64,000 bases of DNA from Clostridium saccharobutylicum DSM 13864 (GCF_000473995.1 NC_022571.1:1390501-1454500); one strand, 5' to 3'. Positions 1 through 9,963 are shown, counted from the stretch's first letter. Translations and numbers: made by a program. The notes: generated from the letters alone by a model not told the origin.

Positions 1-1305
1 TCACATAATCCAAAGATATATAATGGATATAAGGTATATGATGAATTTGGTGGACAAGTAACAGATGAAAAAGCTAAATTAATTATTGATTCTGTTAATG
101 CAGTAGATGATTTTTCACAAATTAAAAATATAGATGAAGAAACTGCGGTACAAAAAGGATTATTAAACTATATTGGAGAAAATGTAGATAATGTTTATTA
201 TGAAAAAGTTAAAGGATTATCTATAAGAACAGATTTAGTTAAGGAAAAGGCAAGTGCATTAAATGTTATATATACTCCAATTCATGGTTCAGGAAATGTT
301 CCAGTGAGAAGTGTACTTAAACAATTAGGATATAGTAATGTCAAAGTAGTTAAAGAACAAGAAGCTCCAGATGGTAACTTCCCAACAGCATCTTATCCTA
401 ATCCAGAAAATCCAGATGTATTTAAATTAGCACTTCATATGGCTAAAACTGAAAATCCAGATATAATTTTTGGTACAGATCCAGATTGTGATAGAATTGG
501 TGTTGTAGTTAAAGATAGTACTGGGGAATATAAAGTTTTAACAGGAAACCAAACAGGTTTACTTTTAACTCATTATGTATTAAGTTCTTTAAAGGAAACT
601 AACAAATTACCAAAGAATGGAGTTGTTATAAAAACAATTGTAACAACAGAAGGTGCTAGAAGTATAGCAGAAGATTTTGATATAGAACTTATAGATGTAT
701 TAACAGGATTTAAATATATAGGCGAGAAGATTAGACAATTTGAAGATTCAGGGAATAAAACTTATTTATTTGGATTCGAAGAAAGTTATGGATATCTTGC
801 AGGAAACTTTGTAAGAGATAAGGATGCTGTAATTGCTTCAATGTTAGTGTGTGAAATGGCTCTTTATTATAAGCAACAAGGCAAGAGTCTTTATGATGCA
901 CTAATTGAATTATATGAGAAGTATGGATACTTTAAAGAAACTCTAGTGTCATTAGAACTAAAAGGTAAGGAAGGACAAGAAAAGATATCAGCTTGTATAG
1001 AAGCTTTAAGAAATAATCCAATTAGTAAGGTTGATAATATAGATATAATCAAAAGATTAGATTATAAGTTAAGTACTGAAGAAGATATTGTTAATAATGT
1101 TAAATCTACTATTGAATTACCTAAGTCTAATGTATTAAAGTATATATTAGAAAATGGTTCATATTTTGTAGTAAGACCATCAGGAACAGAACCAAAGATG
1201 AAGATTTATTTAGCTGTAAAGAGTGATAGCTTAGAAAATGCAGAAAAAGATATTACACGATTTAAAGAAAAAGTAATGGAAATAATTAATGATAAATTAA
1301 ATTAA
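1..1305 (+). CDS. Phosphoglucomutase/phosphomannomutase, 5'-truncated by window edge
   Basis: Interconverts hexose 1- and 6-phosphates in the cytoplasm, feeding nucleotide-sugar and envelope polymer synthesis. The open frame runs from base 1. Its first residues, SHNPKIYNG, are the active-site phosphoserine loop (TASHNP in complete proteins), so roughly the first 140 residues lie outside the window. The metal-binding loop DPDCDRIGV lies near 477-503, the sugar-specificity loop GFEESYGYL near 772-798 and the phosphate-binding RPSGTEPKMKIYL near 1171-1209, in the usual order for the alpha-D-phosphohexomutase family. A Met at 304 is internal and not the start. A terminator follows. Family assignment is secure; glucose versus mannose preference cannot be read from the sequence. 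Confidence 0.95.
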   Translation, partial: SHNPKIYNGYKVYDEFGGQVTDEKAKLIIDSVNAVDDFSQIKNIDEETAVQKGLLNYIGENVDNVYYEKVKGLSIRTDLVKEKASALNVIYTPIHGSGNVPVRSVLKQLGYSNVKVVKEQEAPDGNFPTASYPNPENPDVFKLALHMAKTENPDIIFGTDPDCDRIGVVVKDSTGEYKVLTGNQTGLLLTHYVLSSLKETNKLPKNGVVIKTIVTTEGARSIAEDFDIELIDVLTGFKYIGEKIRQFEDSGNKTYLFGFEESYGYLAGNFVRDKDAVIASMLVCEMALYYKQQGKSLYDALIELYEKYGYFKETLVSLELKGKEGQEKISACIEALRNNPISKVDNIDIIKRLDYKLSTEEDIVNNVKSTIELPKSNVLKYILENGSYFVVRPSGTEPKMKIYLAVKSDSLENAEKDITRFKEKVMEIINDKLN

Positions 1306-1320
1306 TTTAATTTCTATATA

Positions 1321-1353
1321 AATTGCTATCATCTAAAAGATGATAGCAATTTC
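1321..1353 (+). terminator. Rho-independent terminator after the hexomutase
   Basis: The arms TTGCTATCATCT and AGATGATAGCAA surround a short AAA loop and are followed by TTTCTTT. It starts about 16 bases after the hexomutase stop codon. Confidence 0.85.
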
Positions 1354-1493
1354 TTTACAATATGGGAATTTATTTATCCTTTGTTTTTTATATGATAAAA
1401 TATATTAAAGATTGTTATTAATGAATACTTATGAAATTTATGCTCAACAATTACTATTATAAAGTGTATAATTGATAAGTATTGATAATGACA

Positions 1494-1657
1494 ATTAGGA
1501 ACATGAAATAAAATAATGAGTTAAGATGCAATGTATATTTTACATGAAATAATTGTGAGGATTTATCTCATAGTTAGCTATTGTGTGAGCATGGTGAAGA
1601 AGTATCATGTAAAATAGACTATTATATTGATTTGTTATTTTTAAAAATATGACTTAA
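1494..1657 (+). repeat. Degenerate copy of a miniature palindromic repeat (GGCACATG family)
   Basis: The element begins TTAGGAACATGAAAT and ends TTGTTATTTTTAAAAATATGACTTAA, matching the diverged ends of the better copies at 33614-33843 and 40742-40938. Internal TCATAGTTAGCTATTGTG matches TCATAGCTAGCCTATTA of the 33.6-kb copy. An 11-base perfect inverted repeat (1537-1547 with 1605-1615) folds the centre. It fills the gap before the TPR gene. No coding potential was seen. Confidence 0.5.
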
Positions 1658-1671
1658 ACAAGAGGTGCATA

Positions 1672-2772
1672 ATGAGTAATTATAAGACAATGTATAAAGA
1701 TAAATTAAGTAAAATGCTATTTTTAGAAATGAATTTGGATGGGTTCAAAAGGAGTGTTAATATTCCAGAGTATGTAGAGTTTAAAAATAAGGATTTATAT
1801 ATGCCTATAAGTGCTGAATATGTAGCATCTAATGCAAATGATGAAATTAAGATACATAATTTACCTATATACTATTTTATAGAAGGAATGTTTATTGCTT
1901 TTGGGGCGGATAAAAATATTAGATATAATGATGATTATGGAATGATATTATCTTATATTCCAGAGTCCGAAGAATGTGTAAAAAGCCTAATTGCAGATAG
2001 AATAAAGCAAGATAGATTAGATGATGCATACATATTATTAAAAGGGCTTTATAGATATGCTGAAGAAGAAGAAATTTTAACAAAACTTTTATCTGTTGGT
2101 GAAGCAATAAGAGAAAAGGATTCAACGTTTAGTGAGTTATTACTAGAAGATATTGATGAATGTAAGAAGAAATTTAATAAATGTCCACATCCACATCTGT
2201 ATAATGCTTTAATATTGAAAGATAAAGGCGATTATAAAGGTGCAGAAGTGGAAATAAATGAATATATAAATAAGGGAGGAAAAAGAAGTAAAGAAATTGA
2301 CATAATAATAACGGATATTGATAATATAAGTGACTATGAAAAGGCTATTGAACTTGTAAAAGATAATCCACAAAAAGCAATTGAATTATTACTTCCATTG
2401 AGTGAACAATTTAATGAAAATCCTTTAATATATTATTATTTAGGAGTCTCATATAGAAAGTTAGAAAATTATAATAAAGCTATACATTATTTAAATAAGA
2501 GCATTTCTATTGAATCAGGCATACTTGAAGTTGTTAATGAACTAGGAATGAATTATGCTTGTCTTGGAGAATATGAAGAAGCAATAAAATATTTTAAGAA
2601 AGCATTTGAAGCATCTAAAGAAGTAGAAATCTGTACAAATATTATAATGTGTTACATTAATTTGGGAGATACAGAACAAGCTAAACTTAATTTAGAGATT
2701 GCTAAAAAGTTGGCTCCAGAGGATGAAATAGTAATAGAAATTGATCAAATGTTAAATAGAGCATCAAAATAA
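1672..2772 (+). CDS. TPR-repeat protein, function unknown
   Basis: A 366-residue cytoplasmic protein with no signal peptide or membrane segment. The N-terminal half (about residues 1-150) matches no family I recognise. The C-terminal half contains tetratricopeptide repeats, recognisable in runs such as NPLIYYYLGVSYRKLENYNKAI (near residues 249-270) and the following ELGMNYACLGEYEEAIKYF. TPRs form a helical protein-binding scaffold. The start is supported by AAGAGGTG before ATG. It precedes the WecG/TagA gene by 39 bases and may be co-transcribed with the envelope block; its partner is unknown. Confidence 0.85.
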   Translation: MSNYKTMYKDKLSKMLFLEMNLDGFKRSVNIPEYVEFKNKDLYMPISAEYVASNANDEIKIHNLPIYYFIEGMFIAFGADKNIRYNDDYGMILSYIPESEECVKSLIADRIKQDRLDDAYILLKGLYRYAEEEEILTKLLSVGEAIREKDSTFSELLLEDIDECKKKFNKCPHPHLYNALILKDKGDYKGAEVEINEYINKGGKRSKEIDIIITDIDNISDYEKAIELVKDNPQKAIELLLPLSEQFNENPLIYYYLGVSYRKLENYNKAIHYLNKSISIESGILEVVNELGMNYACLGEYEEAIKYFKKAFEASKEVEICTNIIMCYINLGDTEQAKLNLEIAKKLAPEDEIVIEIDQMLNRASK

Positions 2773-2811
2773 TAATTACATATTAAAATTATTTGAATTT
2801 TAGGAGATAAT

Positions 2812-3522
2812 ATGTTTACCAAAATATTAGATTTTAAAGTCTTTAATGAAGATAAAGATAGTTTAATTAATTACATAGAAAAATTAAGTAAAGTAAATAT
2901 AATATCTGGAAATCCAGAAGTATTATTTAATGGATTAAATAATCCCAAGCTTAAACAGAATTTTAATGATAAAAATTCAGTTATAATACCCGATGGAGTG
3001 GGAACAGTTTTAGCATCAAAATTATTAAATTCACCAGTTAAAGAAAAAATAGCTGGAATAGATGTAGTAAAAGAAATATTTATTAAAGCAAATCAAGAAG
3101 GAAAGTCCATTTATTTATTAGGTTCTAGAGAAGAAGTATTAACAAAATGTGTGAAAAATATTGAGACCGAGTTCCCCAATTTAAAGATTGTAGGATCTCA
3201 TAATGGTTTTTTTGATTTAAATAATTGTGAGAATATAATTCAAGAAATAAAATTAAGTGAACCATGGGCTATTTTTGTAGCGATGGGATCGCCAAGGCAA
3301 GAAATATTTATTGAAAAGATTATGCCTATTGTAAATACTAAAGTATTTATGGGTGTAGGGGGAGTTTTTGATATATTTGCAGGAGAACTTAAGAGAGCCC
3401 CTAAATGGATGATATCTTTAGGATTAGAATGGTTATATAGAGTAATAAAAGAACCATTTAGAATAAAAAGATTAATTTCAATACCTAAATTTTTATTATT
3501 AGTATTGAAAAATAAAAATTAA
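2812..3522 (+). CDS. tagA: WecG/TagA/CpsF-family glycosyltransferase
   Basis: Members transfer N-acetylmannosamine (or a related sugar) from a UDP-sugar to undecaprenyl-diphospho-GlcNAc, the second committed step of wall teichoic acid or a similar linkage unit, on the inner membrane face. At 236 residues it has the normal family length. Visible motifs are SGNPEVLFNGLNNP, the catalytic-region PDGVGTVLASKLL, the FVAMGSPRQEIFI stretch and a basic C-terminus (EWLYRVIKEPFRIKRLIS) implicated in membrane association. AGGAGATA precedes the ATG. The neighbours MurJ and two glycosyltransferases support an envelope polymer role. The acceptor and the exact sugar are inferred from the family only. Confidence 0.88.
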   Translation: MFTKILDFKVFNEDKDSLINYIEKLSKVNIISGNPEVLFNGLNNPKLKQNFNDKNSVIIPDGVGTVLASKLLNSPVKEKIAGIDVVKEIFIKANQEGKSIYLLGSREEVLTKCVKNIETEFPNLKIVGSHNGFFDLNNCENIIQEIKLSEPWAIFVAMGSPRQEIFIEKIMPIVNTKVFMGVGGVFDIFAGELKRAPKWMISLGLEWLYRVIKEPFRIKRLISIPKFLLLVLKNKN

Positions 3523-3738
3523 AATAGTTATTTATATATCAAGATAGAATTAAAAAAGAAAAGATAAATAGTACTGTCTATTTTGTATTAAGTAGTATGA
3601 ACGATTTTTGATAACAGTTTTATTTAATTATAATTCAGAAATTATGATTTGTAACTTGTGCAAAATAGGTAGTGTATTTCAGTCTGTTAATTTTATGAAT
3701 GTCTATGAAAAGTCATAAAACAGCAAATAGGTGATTAG

Positions 3739-5265
3739 ATGAAAAAAGGAAGCACTTTAGTAAAATCCACATTTATAATAATGATAGTATCCTTAATAAG
3801 CAGAGTTTTGGGATTTGTACGAGATATGCTTATTGCTAAGAATTTTGGAGCAGGAATGTATACAGATGCTTATAATATTGCTGTATCTGTGCCAGAGATA
3901 TTATTCACATTAGTTGGACTTGCAATATCAACAGCATTTTTACCAACGCTAAGTAAAATTAAAGCTAAAAATGGTAACGAGGAAATGTATGGGTTTGCAA
4001 ATAATGTAATAAACATACTTTTTGTTATATCATTTGTTTTTTTTATAGGAACAATTATTTTTTCAAGGCAAATAGTTAATATATTTGACTTTTCAGAAGA
4101 AACAAAGTTATTAGCTGTTAGATTATTAAATATTACACTTTTAAATCTTTTATTTTTATCAGTTAATGCATGTTTTACAGCATTATTACAAGTAAATGAA
4201 GATTTTGTAATTCCGTCAATTTTGGGGTTATTTTTTAATCTACCTATGATATTATATTTAGTATTATTTAAGAATTATGATATAGTTGGATTGACAATTG
4301 CAAATGTAATTGGAAATTTCTTTAGGGTAGCTGTTCAAGTACCATCATTGGTTAAGCATGGATATAAATATAAGTTTATAGCAAACTTTAGAGATGAAAG
4401 ATTAAAAGTAATTGTTATTTTGATACTTCCAGTTATTGTTGGTGCAGGAGCAAATTCTTTAAATATGGTAGTTGATACGAAAATTGCATCAAGTTTACCT
4501 AATGGATCAGTTTCAGCACTAAATTATGCGCAAAAGTTAATAATTTTTATAAATACTATTATTGTAACTTCTGTAACTAGTGTAGTATATCCTGTTATGG
4601 CTAATATGCGAAGTAATTATGATGAGAGTGGCTTTATTAACATATTAAAAAAATCAATTTTATATTTAGCGATACTGCTTATTCCTATTACAGCTGCAAT
4701 TATGATATTTAGTGAAGAGGTAGTAAGTGTTGTATATGCAAGAGGAGAATTTACTCAATATGCAGTACATATTACAACACTTTCTTTACTTGGATATGGA
4801 CTTGGAATATTTTTTACAGGAATAAGAGATGTATTAAACTCTACATTATTCTCAATGGGAAAAACTAAGATAACAACAGTAAATGGAGTTATAGGAGTTA
4901 TTATAAATGTAGTTTTAAGTATAACATTATCTAGATATATTGGCATAATTGGAATAGCGTTAGCTTCATCTATAGCAATGTTAGTAACGTCGATGCTTTT
5001 ACTTCGAAGTATAATAAAACTTGAAAAAATTTTTAGAATAAAAGATATGATCAAAAAAATAAGTCTAGTAATATTAAATTCGCTAATTATGGGAGCTGTA
5101 CTCTATATTTTAGGAGCTAACTTAAATGGCAAATTACAGCCAATGGTTATTCTTATAATAGGAGCTATAGTTGGGGGGATTATTTATTTCGTATTATGTT
5201 ATATGTTTAAAGTAGAAGAAATCGTAGAAATAAAAAATGCAATAATGAAAAAGATAAGAAGATAG
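3739..5265 (+). CDS. murJ: MurJ/MviN-type lipid II flippase
   Basis: An integral membrane protein of 508 residues, the usual length for the MOP-superfamily MurJ group, with about 14 predicted membrane helices along the whole chain. The N-terminus STLVKSTFIIMIVSLISRV and the following LGFVRDMLIAKNFGAG are diagnostic for MurJ/MviN. It translocates lipid-linked peptidoglycan precursor across the inner membrane. It sits between the TagA-like gene and glycosyltransferases, so it could instead flip another undecaprenyl-linked saccharide. TAGGTGATT precedes ATG. The 216-base upstream gap holds an imperfect inverted repeat (about 3568-3590 with 3659-3678). Confidence 0.92.
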   Translation: MKKGSTLVKSTFIIMIVSLISRVLGFVRDMLIAKNFGAGMYTDAYNIAVSVPEILFTLVGLAISTAFLPTLSKIKAKNGNEEMYGFANNVINILFVISFVFFIGTIIFSRQIVNIFDFSEETKLLAVRLLNITLLNLLFLSVNACFTALLQVNEDFVIPSILGLFFNLPMILYLVLFKNYDIVGLTIANVIGNFFRVAVQVPSLVKHGYKYKFIANFRDERLKVIVILILPVIVGAGANSLNMVVDTKIASSLPNGSVSALNYAQKLIIFINTIIVTSVTSVVYPVMANMRSNYDESGFINILKKSILYLAILLIPITAAIMIFSEEVVSVVYARGEFTQYAVHITTLSLLGYGLGIFFTGIRDVLNSTLFSMGKTKITTVNGVIGVIINVVLSITLSRYIGIIGIALASSIAMLVTSMLLLRSIIKLEKIFRIKDMIKKISLVILNSLIMGAVLYILGANLNGKLQPMVILIIGAIVGGIIYFVLCYMFKVEEIVEIKNAIMKKIRR

Positions 5266-5277
5266 ATTATTTAAGAT

Positions 5278-5315
5278 AAGGCACATGATCTTGTTAGTTA
5301 TTTGATAGTGCCTAA
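5278..5315. repeat. Very short copy of the GGCACATG repeat family
   Basis: A 38-base palindromic remnant reading AAGGCACATGAT ... GATAGTGCCTAA, with the same terminal bases as the longer elements elsewhere in this window but nearly all of the centre missing. It lies between murJ and the next glycosyltransferase. Confidence 0.5.
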
Positions 5316-5351
5316 ATAGAATCTTAAATATTGATATGGATAGGAGGATAT

Positions 5352-6659
5352 ATGAAAATATTATTTATTGCCTGTTATTCACCATTAATAAATAATTCAG
5401 CTGCTATTGAAACATTACAATATTTAAATAAGTTAAGTGAAATTAAGGGGAATGAAGTTCATCTTTTGACTGTTAACTTTCCTAAAAACTCAATATACTA
5501 TGATGAAGCATTAAGTTGTATGATGAGCGAAAAAATAAGACTTCATCTTGTTGACGGGGGAGCAGTATTCAAGAGATTAATGCCTATAAAGCCAGTTGAG
5601 TCTAAAGGAAATAATGAAAATAAATCAATTAAGAATAAAAGTGGCATTTTAAGGAAGGTTTTAAGAAAAGTAAAGAATGGCTTAGTAATACCAGATATGT
5701 ATTATGGATGGGCTAAAAAGGCAGCGGTTTACGGAAAAGAGTTAATTGAAAGAGAAAAGATAGATGTTATTTTTTCTATGCATGAGCCTCCTTCTTCGCA
5801 TTTATGTGCTTATTACATAAAAAAACAATATAAACATATACCGTGGATTACTTATTGGAGTGATCCATGGCTTAAGGATTCAACAAGGCAAAAATCTTTT
5901 ATTCTTAAAAAGGTTTTAGAAAAGAAAATGGAAAAAAACATAGTTAATTTAGCAGATAAATTTATATTTGTAACAGAAGCTAACAGAAATGAATATTTAA
6001 AAGATTATGAAGAACTTAGAGATGGAACTAAAAAAACATTTATTTTAAATCGTGGATTTGATTCTAAATTATATCAGAGATTAGTTTCTGAAGAAGCACC
6101 AAAGCTTATAAAAAAAGATAAGTTAAATATGATATATACAGGAGAAATTTTTTCGAAGCTCAGGGATATAAAGCCTTTTATAAAAGCACTTGAAGAAATA
6201 AAGAAAGAGGATAGGGAATCATATAATTTACTTAATGTTTTATTTTTTGGAAATATAGATGATATCGACGGTAAAAAGAGATTACAAAACCTTGAAATAG
6301 CGAAAGTTTCTCCAAGAATACCTTTTGACGAAGCACTTAAATATATGCTTAATGGAAATGCATTGTTACTGTTTGGGAATAAAAATTCTAAACAAATACC
6401 AGCTAAAATTTATGATTATTTTGGAGCGAAAGGTAGAATATTTGTAATTTATGGCGATAAAAATGATCCTATTAAAAAGGTTGTTCAAGATAGTAAAAAG
6501 TGTATTGTTACTGAAAATGATACTGGAGAAATAAAAGAAAAGATTTATGAGATGATATATATGCATAAAAATGAGAAACTAGAATGTGATCCGGATTTTA
6601 ATTATGAATGGAATTCTGTAGTGGAGAGATTAAATAATATATTAGAAGGATGTGATTAA
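5352..6659 (+). CDS. Glycosyltransferase, GT4-like, envelope polysaccharide
   Basis: A cytoplasmic sugar transferase of 435 residues with two Rossmann-like halves. The N-terminal strand MKILFIACYSPLINNSAA and mid-region IFSMHEPPSSHLCAY resemble the acceptor domain of GT-B enzymes; KLNMIYTGEIFSKLRD marks the start of the donor-binding half. The classical EX7E motif is not clear, so the donor sugar cannot be named. I chose ATG 5352 because TAGGAGGATAT sits directly before it; an in-frame start at 5331 lacks a site. It abuts the next glycosyltransferase without a gap, which points to coupled translation. Confidence 0.8.
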   Translation: MKILFIACYSPLINNSAAIETLQYLNKLSEIKGNEVHLLTVNFPKNSIYYDEALSCMMSEKIRLHLVDGGAVFKRLMPIKPVESKGNNENKSIKNKSGILRKVLRKVKNGLVIPDMYYGWAKKAAVYGKELIEREKIDVIFSMHEPPSSHLCAYYIKKQYKHIPWITYWSDPWLKDSTRQKSFILKKVLEKKMEKNIVNLADKFIFVTEANRNEYLKDYEELRDGTKKTFILNRGFDSKLYQRLVSEEAPKLIKKDKLNMIYTGEIFSKLRDIKPFIKALEEIKKEDRESYNLLNVLFFGNIDDIDGKKRLQNLEIAKVSPRIPFDEALKYMLNGNALLLFGNKNSKQIPAKIYDYFGAKGRIFVIYGDKNDPIKKVVQDSKKCIVTENDTGEIKEKIYEMIYMHKNEKLECDPDFNYEWNSVVERLNNILEGCD

Positions 6660-7925
6660 ATGCATATAATGGTTATTCCATCTTGGTATTCCTCTCCAAG
6701 AAACAAGGTCCATGGAAGTTTTTTTAAGGAACAATTTAAAGCACTTGCAAATAGTAATGAAAAAATTACGGTTGCTTATAATGAAATTTGGCCGATTACT
6801 ATGTTTGGAAAGATTGATGAAAAAAAAGGCATAAGCTTTAATATAGAAGATGATCTTAGGACTTATAGATATAAAGATTATAATTACTTTCCTAAAAGCC
6901 CTCTTATGTTTAAAAGTTTTAATAAAAGAATGGATAAACTTTATCAAGAAATTATTAAAAATGAGGGGAAAGTTGATGTCATACATGCTCATTCTGCTTT
7001 TTGGGGTGGAATAGCAGCTACATATATAAGTAAAAAATATAATATTCCATTGGTATTAACAGAGCATTCTTCATTGAAATATGCAAAGTATGTAAAAGAG
7101 AGCTATAAGAAATATATTTATAATGCGTATGAAAATGCAAATTGTTTAATTGCTGTTGGAAGTGGATTAAAAAGGGAAATGCAGAAATATGTAGATCGAG
7201 ATATTAAAGTTATTCATAATATGGTAGATTTAAAGCTATTTTATCTTGATGAATGCGATGAGAATAATGAATTAAAAATTAATTCAGAAAGATATTTGGA
7301 TGAATTTAATAATAAGCCAAGCAAATTAAAAACAGATATTCTAGATATTGATAAAGACAAAAAAGTATCTCAGAAAAAAGAAAATGAATTTAAGTTTTTT
7401 TCATGTGCTTTTCTTGAAGAAGGTAAAGGTATGGAAGATTTAATTAAAGCATTTGCAGAAAGTTTTAGAGATGAAAATGTAACTTTAAAAATAGGTGGAG
7501 ATGGTTCTCTTAAGACATTATTAGAGAAACTAATTAAAACGCTAAACATGGAAAAACAAATAAAACTTTTGGGTGCATTATCAAGGAAAAGAGTTTCAGA
7601 AGAAATGAGGAAATGTGATGCATTTGTACTGCCATCTGAACATGAAACTTTTGGAGTTGTTTATATTGAAGCTTTAGCATGTGGTAAACCTGTTATTGGA
7701 GCAAATAATGGTGGAGCAGAAGATATAATAAAAGATTATAATGGTATAATAGCTAAAAAGAGTGATATATCTGATCTTAGTAATGCATTAAGAAAAATCA
7801 AAGATAATTATAAAACTTATGATAAATACAAAATAAGAGAGAAAACAATTCTTAGCTATTCAGAGAAAGTATTAGTTGAAAAGCTAAAAGGAGTGTATAA
7901 AGAAGTATATGAAAGAAATAATTGA
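6660..7925 (+). CDS. Glycosyltransferase family 4 protein
   Basis: A retaining GT-B enzyme of 421 residues. The N-half carries HAHSAFWGGIAATYISKKY and LVLTEHSS; the C-half carries the donor-site signature LPSEHETFGVVYIEALACG with the two glutamates seven residues apart, then GKPVIGANNGGAEDII. It probably adds a sugar to a lipid-linked surface glycan together with the preceding transferase. Its ATG follows the TAA of the upstream gene immediately, and its own 3' end overlaps the next gene by 17 bases, so the three are one transcription unit. There is an unusual Lys/Asp-rich insert near residues 200-240 between the two domains. Confidence 0.88.
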   Translation: MHIMVIPSWYSSPRNKVHGSFFKEQFKALANSNEKITVAYNEIWPITMFGKIDEKKGISFNIEDDLRTYRYKDYNYFPKSPLMFKSFNKRMDKLYQEIIKNEGKVDVIHAHSAFWGGIAATYISKKYNIPLVLTEHSSLKYAKYVKESYKKYIYNAYENANCLIAVGSGLKREMQKYVDRDIKVIHNMVDLKLFYLDECDENNELKINSERYLDEFNNKPSKLKTDILDIDKDKKVSQKKENEFKFFSCAFLEEGKGMEDLIKAFAESFRDENVTLKIGGDGSLKTLLEKLIKTLNMEKQIKLLGALSRKRVSEEMRKCDAFVLPSEHETFGVVYIEALACGKPVIGANNGGAEDIIKDYNGIIAKKSDISDLSNALRKIKDNYKTYDKYKIREKTILSYSEKVLVEKLKGVYKEVYERNN

Positions 7926-9144
7926 GAATATTTATAAGTTTATAGATAATAAATTTTATTTTAAGCTGTTATATTTATTTGTTAGCTTAATTTTTGTAAC
8001 TATATTAAAAGATGTGCCAGGTTTAATAAATTTAAAAGACTTAGCACTTGCGTGGGGAATAATTTTAATTTTATTAATGATAATCCAAGATTATAAAAAA
8101 AGAAAAATTTATAAGTTTGATATTCCGTTAGCTCTTTTTATGGGAATCACTTTGATATTTACTATTTTTGTTTATAAAAATAGTGATGATATTAAAATGT
8201 GGATATTTAATTTAATTTTATTTATGGGTATATTCACAATAGATGTTTTTAGAAATAAAAAAGCACTGATCAAAGAAATGAATATAATAACGCATTTTTA
8301 TGTAATATTTATGTTTTTTGCATCTATAGCGTCTCTAGTTCTTAGATTTTCAGGAGAAGCTATACAAATTGGTCAAATTGCATTTGGTGGTACGAAGGGG
8401 ATATTTGAAAATGAAAATGCTCTTTCTATAGCATCATCGATAGCTATTGTAATGTGTATATATCTTTATAATGTGAGCAATAGCCATAAAATAAAGATTT
8501 TTTGGATGCTTAATATAATACTTCAAGTAGTAACTATGATTGGGTCGCATGGAAGAAGTGCATATTTATTAGTAGTAGCTGTATTATATACTTTTATCTT
8601 TGTATATAATAAGAATAAATATTTACGACGTATTTTAACAACAGTACCATTTATATTAGCAATATTAATTGGATTAGCATGTTATAATAACAGTAATGAA
8701 AGAGTTAGGGATTTCACAAGTGGAAGAACTAGTCTTTGGACTTCTGCATCTATAGTAATAAAAGAACATCCTTTGACTGGGGTTGGAAAAGGACAATTTT
8801 TAGAATCAGTTAGAAATGCACGTGAGACTGATGATTTACCAGGATTAGAAGCAGGGGGACTGCATGATATATACATACAAACTGCAACATTAAATGGTGG
8901 TGTTTCGTTATTATTGCTTCTTTCATTTTTTGGAATGATTTTAACTTTTATAATGAAACGCTTAGATAATTTAATAAGAAAAGAAAAATTGCAGATGTCA
9001 ACATTAACAGCAATGGTCATAGGTATTCTAGCAGTAAATTTGTTTGAAAGTACATTGATATATGTGGTTAGCTTTATTTCAATGATATTCTGGATATACT
9101 TAGGGTATTTAATATCTATCCTAGATAATAAAAATATTGAATAA
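7909..9144 (+). CDS. O-antigen ligase/polymerase-like membrane protein
   Basis: A polytopic membrane protein of 411 residues with about 10-11 hydrophobic segments. The Wzy_C-type core is visible: GSHGRSAYLLVVAVLY, then GRTSLWTSASIVIKEHP, LTGVGKGQF and LHDIYIQTATLNGG in the large extracytoplasmic loop, where family members carry catalytic Arg and His. Such proteins polymerise or ligate undecaprenyl-linked glycans outside the membrane. It overlaps the end of the upstream glycosyltransferase gene by 17 bases. In a Gram-positive it would act on a capsule or wall polysaccharide rather than LPS; the substrate is unknown. Confidence 0.85.
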   Translation: MKEIIENIYKFIDNKFYFKLLYLFVSLIFVTILKDVPGLINLKDLALAWGIILILLMIIQDYKKRKIYKFDIPLALFMGITLIFTIFVYKNSDDIKMWIFNLILFMGIFTIDVFRNKKALIKEMNIITHFYVIFMFFASIASLVLRFSGEAIQIGQIAFGGTKGIFENENALSIASSIAIVMCIYLYNVSNSHKIKIFWMLNIILQVVTMIGSHGRSAYLLVVAVLYTFIFVYNKNKYLRRILTTVPFILAILIGLACYNNSNERVRDFTSGRTSLWTSASIVIKEHPLTGVGKGQFLESVRNARETDDLPGLEAGGLHDIYIQTATLNGGVSLLLLLSFFGMILTFIMKRLDNLIRKEKLQMSTLTAMVIGILAVNLFESTLIYVVSFISMIFWIYLGYLISILDNKNIE

Positions 9145-9254
9145 TAAAAAGAATTAAGTGAAAAATAATTATGTTGTTAGTATGATTAGTTTAAAAATAT
9201 GCCTTAAAGTTAAGGCGTAGAAAAAATATAGATATATAGATAGGGGCAATATAT

Positions 9255-9899
9255 ATGAAGTTTTGTGATGAAAGTATTAAGGTTTTTTTAGATGAATTAG
9301 GATCAGATTTATCAGCACCAGGTGGTGGGAGTGTGGCAGGACTTGTTTCGGCATTATCTGCATCATTAAATTCTATGGTATATTCATTAACAGTAGGTAA
9401 AAAGAGTTATTTATCATTAAGTGATAGTGAACAAAAAATGATAGATAAATTTCAAAAAGAATCTAAGGAATTCACTTTAAGAAGTTTAGATCTTATGGAA
9501 GAGGATAGAAATAACTTCCTAAAATTAATGGATTCTTATAAATTTCCAAAGGATAGTGAAGAAGAAAAGGAAAAAAGAAAATCTGCTATAAAAGAAAATA
9601 CAATTAAATCTATGGAAGCGCCTTTAGCTTTATTGAGAGAAAGTTTAGGATTTTATGAAAATTTAAAGATAATGGCTAAGTATGGAAATAAGATGCTGTT
9701 GTCAGATTTAGGGATTTCAGCAATTTTACTTCATGCATCTATAGAAAGTTCTATAATAAATGTTAAAGTAAATTTAAATGCATTAAGAAGCGAAGAATTT
9801 TTTGAGAAAATTGATAATGAATTGAATGAAATAATGGAAAAATCAATTAAGGAAAAAAGTGCTATTAGTGAAGTTGTAGATTCAGTTATTTATAAATAG
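9255..9899 (+). CDS. Cyclodeaminase/cyclohydrolase (FchA-like) protein
   Basis: A 214-residue helical protein of the formiminotransferase-cyclodeaminase C-terminal family. The N-terminal APGGGSVAGLVSALSASL is the family folate-site signature. Stand-alone members in clostridia act as methenyl-tetrahydrofolate cyclohydrolase or formimino-tetrahydrofolate cyclodeaminase, interconverting one-carbon folates in the cytoplasm. GGGGCAATATAT precedes ATG. No histidine-degradation genes are adjacent, which favours a general one-carbon role over histidine catabolism; this is inference. A terminator follows at 9964. Confidence 0.85.
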   Translation: MKFCDESIKVFLDELGSDLSAPGGGSVAGLVSALSASLNSMVYSLTVGKKSYLSLSDSEQKMIDKFQKESKEFTLRSLDLMEEDRNNFLKLMDSYKFPKDSEEEKEKRKSAIKENTIKSMEAPLALLRESLGFYENLKIMAKYGNKMLLSDLGISAILLHASIESSIINVKVNLNALRSEEFFEKIDNELNEIMEKSIKEKSAISEVVDSVIYK

Positions 9900-9963
9900 T
9901 AATAAAATAATAGTTTATATTACTTAAGGATTATCCTAAAAAATAACAAATCAATTTGCATAA

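Noticed and set aside
4755..5054. 99-codon open frame on the minus strand inside murJ
   Set aside because: Fully antisense to a clearly coding gene, no ribosome binding site, composition is a mirror of membrane-helix codons.
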